Shown piece after piece: positions 59,659-64,000 of a stretch of 64,000 bases of DNA; positions within the stretch are counted from its first letter, which is position 1; every line of letters starts with the position of its first letter. This DNA is from Mesodorylaimus sp. YZB2_4 (taxonomy: Eukaryota; Nematoda; Enoplea; Dorylaimida; Dorylaimidae). The notes beneath the pieces were generated by a model that saw only the letters and a list, made by a program, of their open reading frames with translations, was not told where the DNA came from and did not search any database. The DNA lies in assembly GCA_030248295.1 (NCBI GenBank), contig JASANH010001015.1, positions 1 to 64,000 on the forward strand. Reading direction: 5' to 3'. The translations under genes were made by a program, and so were the position numbers.

Positions 59659-61941
59659 TCATTTCCGTTTAGCAAACATCAAAGCGCCCAAAGCCAAGGC
59701 ACCTACTCCCACAAGCCACATAATATACGGGGCTGCCGCTCGAAATTGACCACGAATACTATCGAGCCACAGCGCTGTCACTGCAGCTGCCTAAAAATAC
59801 TTTCAACATATTTTTCCAATCGATCCCACAAAATCGACTCCACGAGGACACTGCGGTAAGCTGCTAAGACAGGCCCCATCCCCCTCATGTATGCTTTCAA
59901 TCGAGTTACCTGGGCCAAGATATTCTGCTGGGCCGGGCGTCTAAAAATACTATCTTACTACATTAAAAAACAAAAAACATTTGCCCCGAGCGGGAATCGA
60001 ACCCGCACTACACCACACTGATTTCTGAGGGGAGTGTACTACCCATGTCATGTGTGCATGTCCCCCGTCCTCAATCTTAGTTTTTGTAACTACACTTTTT
60101 GAAAAGCACTAAACCTTTTAAAACACAGGACCAACATTCGGTTTTACAATCATCTAGGATAATAGGATAATTGAGAAGGTCGTACTAGGACTGAATGAAA
60201 GTAAGATATAGGACACCCATCACACCAACAATAAGATGAGGGACAGAACTTGAGATGCCTTCATACGACATGGATTCTACTTCTCAGTGTTCAATGCGGG
60301 TTCGACACCCACCCATGCCTAATCTTTTCAATCATTCTTTTCTCACTGTTACAATGCGGGTTCAATGTCGATGCATAATCTTTTGATTTCTTAGAATTCG
60401 ATCCCCACGCATTCCTAATCCAATTGATTCTCATTCTATTTCTCAGTGTTCGATTCCTACCCGTGGCAAATCTTTTTCTTGTTATTTGTCATTCAATATT
60501 TTGGTTCCGCGATGTAGGTTCATCCATGGGTAATCTTTATGATAATCATTCTGTATTTCAGTGTTACAACGCGCAATGCGGGTTCGATTCCCGCCCATGC
60601 CTGATCTTTTTGATTCTCATTCTACTTCTCAGTGTTCGATTCCTACTCATGACGAATCTTTTTTCTTATCATTCTATTTTAAATCAAATTAAATCGCGAT
60701 CCAATTTATCTTTCAAAAAAATCTACTTACCCATCCACCATGCTCGGCTATCCATTTGACCACTTTACTTTCGATTAAATATTTTACAAACGATTTAATA
60801 ACTTCTCGAACAAATGACGGGACATTTTCCGCGTACAATGTTACTGCGATTTCGTAAGCGAATAAAAGTAACAACAATAATTTTCCCCACGTAACACCCG
60901 ATTTCAAAACACTGCAAAAAACTTTTTTCCTAAATCTCACATACAAAAACTGTTTTTTTCCAACTTACGCATTGATAACTCGTCGAAACGCATCCCAAAC
61001 CGAAGTGATAGTCAACGGGCCTCGACTATGTAAATCTAATAACCATTGATTTACCAAATAAATAACCGTCGGTCGATAAGTTTGTTCCATGTCCTCCGCG
61101 ATACGACGAATATTATGCGCTAATTGAATAGTTTTTCTACAAAACATTCAAAATTTTTAAAAATTTTCAAATCTTTCTCCTTCTGCCCATATTAAATAAA
61201 TGCTTGCCTTCAAAAATTCCATTGAAAAACACCAAAAACAATCTAGCTTTAAATTAAATCAATATTCGAAAATTTGTCAAAATTTACATGTATTTACAAA
61301 TATTCCCTTGGAAAACCTTCTGAAGTACAGCAAAATATATACAAAAAGATTATCTTCTAGATAAGACCGACTGAAACAAAAATAACCCTTTTCAATTCGG
61401 TTAATCAGATAAAAAAAATTTTTAACAACAACCAGTTTTTACGAATTTTCAAATGTTTCTCACGAAACAGGTTATAAAAAACTTACGGATCTCGAGGAGG
61501 TGGTATGTCATCGAATTCTGGTACCGAGGTATTTCTTGTCACCGGTCTAAATACAGTCTCAATTTCCGATAACTCATCTGTTTGTGTACCCGAATGACGA
61601 AAAAGACCAATCGATTGTTGCGATTCGGATGATTTTTGTCGATGCACTTGAACTTCGTTATATTCTCTCATAAATGTCCAAACTACGTCCGACGTTTGAT
61701 CAGCAACAGCTCGAGTTCTTTCATCCATTTCTTGATTCTGATCATTTCTAAAGAAAAATTATACATATTTTTATCAATTTGCAAAACGAAAAATGTTTTG
61801 TTCAAATCCCACATTTTTTAACTTACTGAAAAAATATCATACTTACACAATTTCATCCGCCATAATTCCGTCACCACTTGCCGAAACGTTAGCTTCTCTC
61901 GGTTTCGGCGCTGTCGCCTTTTCTCGATCGTCACCGTCCAT
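59659..61941 (-). CDS. Bcl-2 family protein A (Bax/Bak/Bok-like)
   Basis: Five exons join in phase: 61941-61847, 61747-61487, 61136-60969, 60911-60731 and 59790-59659, giving 278 residues. Order: a short acidic N-terminus; an alpha1 (BH4-like) helix DQTSDVVWTFMREYNE (48-63); a BH3 in LAHNIRRIAEDMEQTYR (124-140), with Ala and Glu where Gly and Asp are most common; BH1 SGVTWGKLLLLLLFAY; BH2 KWIAEHGGW, with the intron exactly after the Trp; and a tail anchor IMWLVGVGALALGALMF followed by the basic end AKRK, the usual type for mitochondrial outer-membrane insertion. The expected role is control or execution of membrane permeabilisation in apoptosis. It is first in the tandem array; genes B and C follow on the same strand. 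Intron 4 carries the tRNA-like array. Which functional class it belongs to cannot be settled from sequence alone. Confidence 0.93.
59985..60050 (-). repeat. tRNA T-arm-like relic
   Basis: On the minus strand AGTGCGGGTTCGATTCCCGC is followed by TCGGGGCA. The T-arm is perfect, but no matching 5' acceptor or D-arm is found upstream. Confidence 0.55.
60270..60690 (+). repeat. Tandem array of tRNA T-arm-like units
   Basis: About seven degenerate units of 50-70 bp follow one another. Each is built of TCTCAGTGTT, then a B-box-like GCGGGTTCGATTCCCGCCC (perfect near 60577, decayed in others), then CATGCCTAATC and an oligo-T, then ATTCTCATTCTATT. The units lie in intron 4 of Bcl-2 gene A. The oligo-T after each T-arm is where a pol III terminator would be. 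Confidence 0.78.
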
Positions 61942-63334
61942 TATTTCAACCTAAATCAAGAATTCTAGCAGTCGATCGGGAATCGCATCATTTCCACAAA
62001 ACACCAAAAGAACATCGTATCTATAGCAATAAGTAATTCAGCCCATTCTTCAAACTCGTGAAGAGCCAAAGACAAAGAACGAGCCACCTCCTACTCCTCA
62101 CCTCTTATCTAGGATATTTTCCCGCACTTAGCAGACAATTCTGCTAATGCAATAAGCATTCAAAAAATCTCGCGCGTAATTCAAAACCTCTTATTACGCA
62201 TCTTTCCCGCTCTTTCCATACAAACGCGATTTTTCGCTTCAGTGAGAACTTTTGCACCATTTTATTCATATTTTTATTTCCGAAAACCATCGTCAACTGC
62301 AACGCATTTTATCCTTTACATACCATATGCATAACCATTACAACCATTACAAATCAGCCACCCCCCCCGATCATATGGCCACCACATCGAAATTCGACTC
62401 AACCTTCGTCCAACCAAATCACGAGTCTAACCGGTTCGACGAGTAAACGAAACGTGAATGAGGCGAAAATATCGATCACGATGTTGTGTACGACTCAATC
62501 ATATCAAACACAGCACCAACGAGGCGAGGCACCAGCCTCGATCAACTCAAAACAACACAATATACTCAACGCAAAGTAAGGAAAAGAAGAAAAGAATCGA
62601 AGAAAACCATCACTTATCCCCCCATCGACAGAAGGAAAATTGAAAGACCATGAGCCCCATGCCGTCACCACAAAACACAATCCCCATTCACTTACTTGTT
62701 ATCGATCGATTGCATTCCACAACAATCGATTGAATAGATCAATCAATGATCAATTCACTCTGCAAAAATCACAAAAGGAAGAATCATCGAGAAAAACAGT
62801 AATAGATATCGATTACATTGTGTCACTGTAACCCTCGTGCCTGGTAGGACATGGCGAGTGGGAGAGGGTAATCGATACTCTCCCCTGCCTGGGAGACGTC
62901 AACCCCTCGGGTTGATGTTTCAGCCGTTGGTTTAGTCACAAAACTTGTCGGCGCCAGTCGGAGTTTTCCTCCCGGCAACTTCGGTCGGCCACCTCCCTCC
63001 CACCTTCTATCCCAGAGGAGTATGAATGCTCCCTCCTGCACTGTATATCACACCTAGGTATCGATTACTGTACCGTAAGGGTGCGCCTCTACGCCATGCC
63101 ATAAGCCCAACCAAGTCTTCCTAACCTAGACCTAGTCTACGACTGAAACATCACTTTGACGGGTTGCCCCTCTCCTGACTCCATGCAAAGGATCAATTAT
63201 CCAAGAATACAACTGCACACATTTTTCTCTCATGTTTGACCCACAGTAATCTCATTTTGCTGCTCGCATCACAAACTCACAATTTCACACGAAATATCTC
63301 GACCCTAAGATTAAAGAGACTAACCCCAACCCGC
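61942..63334. other. 5' flank of Bcl-2 gene A and SINE-B pair
   Basis: The promoter of gene A should lie just above 61941; no clear TATA box is seen. SINE-B copies in opposite orientation lie at 62820-63060 (plus) and about 63090-63200 (minus). No further gene is supported. Confidence 0.4.
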
Positions 63335-63635
63335 ATTCTTAGTCTTCGTGCATCGAAATACGCTTTCGAGTAATTTTTCTGGAAATTTTTGAGCGATACC
63401 GGGCTTCATATCAGCGACATTTTCGTAGAAAAGCATGTGCTCCATAAACTGAATGTCTTTGTTTCACTTTCACCCCTTTTACTAATTGTTCAGGAAAGTT
63501 TTTCATTTGCATCAGAAAAATTAACTAAAAACTAATGAAAAACATCGGAGCTTAGAAAATCAATCTGCAATATCATATCTCCTCGACAGAGCGCATTTTT
63601 CTCTACAAAATTCCCGCTGACAGTACTGTCGCTTC
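63335..63635. mobile_element. Foldback MITE, copy 3
   Basis: The left block GAGCGATACCGGGCTTCATA-TCAGCGA and AAGCATGTGCTCCAT is matched inverted by GAGCGCATTTTTCTCTACAA and CCGCTGACA on the right. The right end is cut short. Confidence 0.55.
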
Positions 63636-63754
63636 AAGGGGTGCCACCTACTTTGAGTAAGCTCTCATTCCCAACCTGCACTGCCATCAAGCAGTCCCAC
63701 CCCATCCCAGCCCCCCCTCCCCGTCCGTCAGGCCCTAAAGTCGCACAATCGCTG

Positions 63755-64000
63755 CTTTCAAGCAACTTTTCTTAAAATTCTCTGCAATAACATCAGCTCA
63801 CACCATCAACAATTTTGTCAAAAAATGTGCTCTATCAAGTGGGTATGGTTTCAAGATTCAGATTTTCGTAAAGATTTTTCGTGAATTTTCAAGAAATAAA
63901 ATACTAAAAACTCCTTGAAACTCGAACAAACGCAGTAAAAGCAAAATAAAGTTGATAATGCTCATTTTTCTCAACAACCTGATCGCTGACATCAATTTAT
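63755..64000. mobile_element. Foldback MITE, copy 4 (cut by window end)
   Basis: CAACTTTTCTTAAAATTCTC, AAAAAATGTGCTCTATC and, at the right, GCTCATTTTTCTC...CGCTGACATCA match the family. Confidence 0.55.

Noticed and set aside
60270..60690. Functional tRNA genes in the T-arm array
   Set aside because: No unit has a matching acceptor stem, D-arm and anticodon arm; only the T-arm/B-box is conserved.
60270..60690. CRISPR-like repeat array
   Set aside because: The units are degenerate, contiguous and tRNA-like, in an intron of an animal gene.

Overview
This is a repeat-rich, intron-containing animal nuclear genome. The anchor is a complete innexin gene (gap-junction channel, about 386 aa), which restricts the host to an invertebrate lineage that has innexins, most simply a protostome. 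I cannot name the species. GT-AG introns, split genes, LINE, Tc1/mariner and hAT-type transposons, and tRNA-derived SINEs all fit. Many G/C homopolymer runs and one garbled stretch (about 31660-31875) suggest local assembly noise.

Layout. 0.8-5.8 kb: two inverted copies of a von Willebrand A (VWA)-like type I membrane protein gene. The left copy is nearly intact; the right copy carries internal deletions and is broken by a repeat. 4.2-17.8 kb: mostly transposon-derived sequence, including a 5'-truncated LINE and three non-autonomous hAT-like elements with 8-bp target-site duplications. 17.8-19.8 kb: an F-box/LRR gene on the minus strand. 20-27 kb: a decayed Tc1-like element, a PIF-like element and a broken mariner. 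27.8-34 kb: another repeat-ended element, SINEs and unassigned sequence. 34.1-39 kb: a second F-box/LRR gene, minus strand, with one in-frame TGA. 40-43.3 kb: a SINE, a second truncated LINE and a small hAT element. 45.4-47.3 kb: the innexin gene. 48.3-61.9 kb: three tandem Bcl-2 family genes, all on the minus strand.

The Bcl-2 cluster is the main biological content. All three genes (here A, B and C from right to left: 278, 351 and 440 aa by my splicing) could be assembled exon by exon with intact reading phase. Each has an alpha1 exon, a BH3 exon, a BH1-BH2 exon ending exactly at the conserved Gly-Gly-Trp, and a last exon encoding a C-terminal membrane anchor. They look Bax/Bak/Bok-like and would be expected to act at mitochondrial or ER membranes in apoptosis. 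Gene B has lost two signature residues. Their introns hold unusual DNA: a roughly 1-kb TGATCA-rich set of inverted repeats (gene C), a TGATT-rich foldback (gene B) and a tandem array of tRNA T-arm-like units (gene A).

No CRISPR, rRNA or convincing functional tRNA gene was found. Coordinates of repeats are approximate unless target-site duplications are stated.
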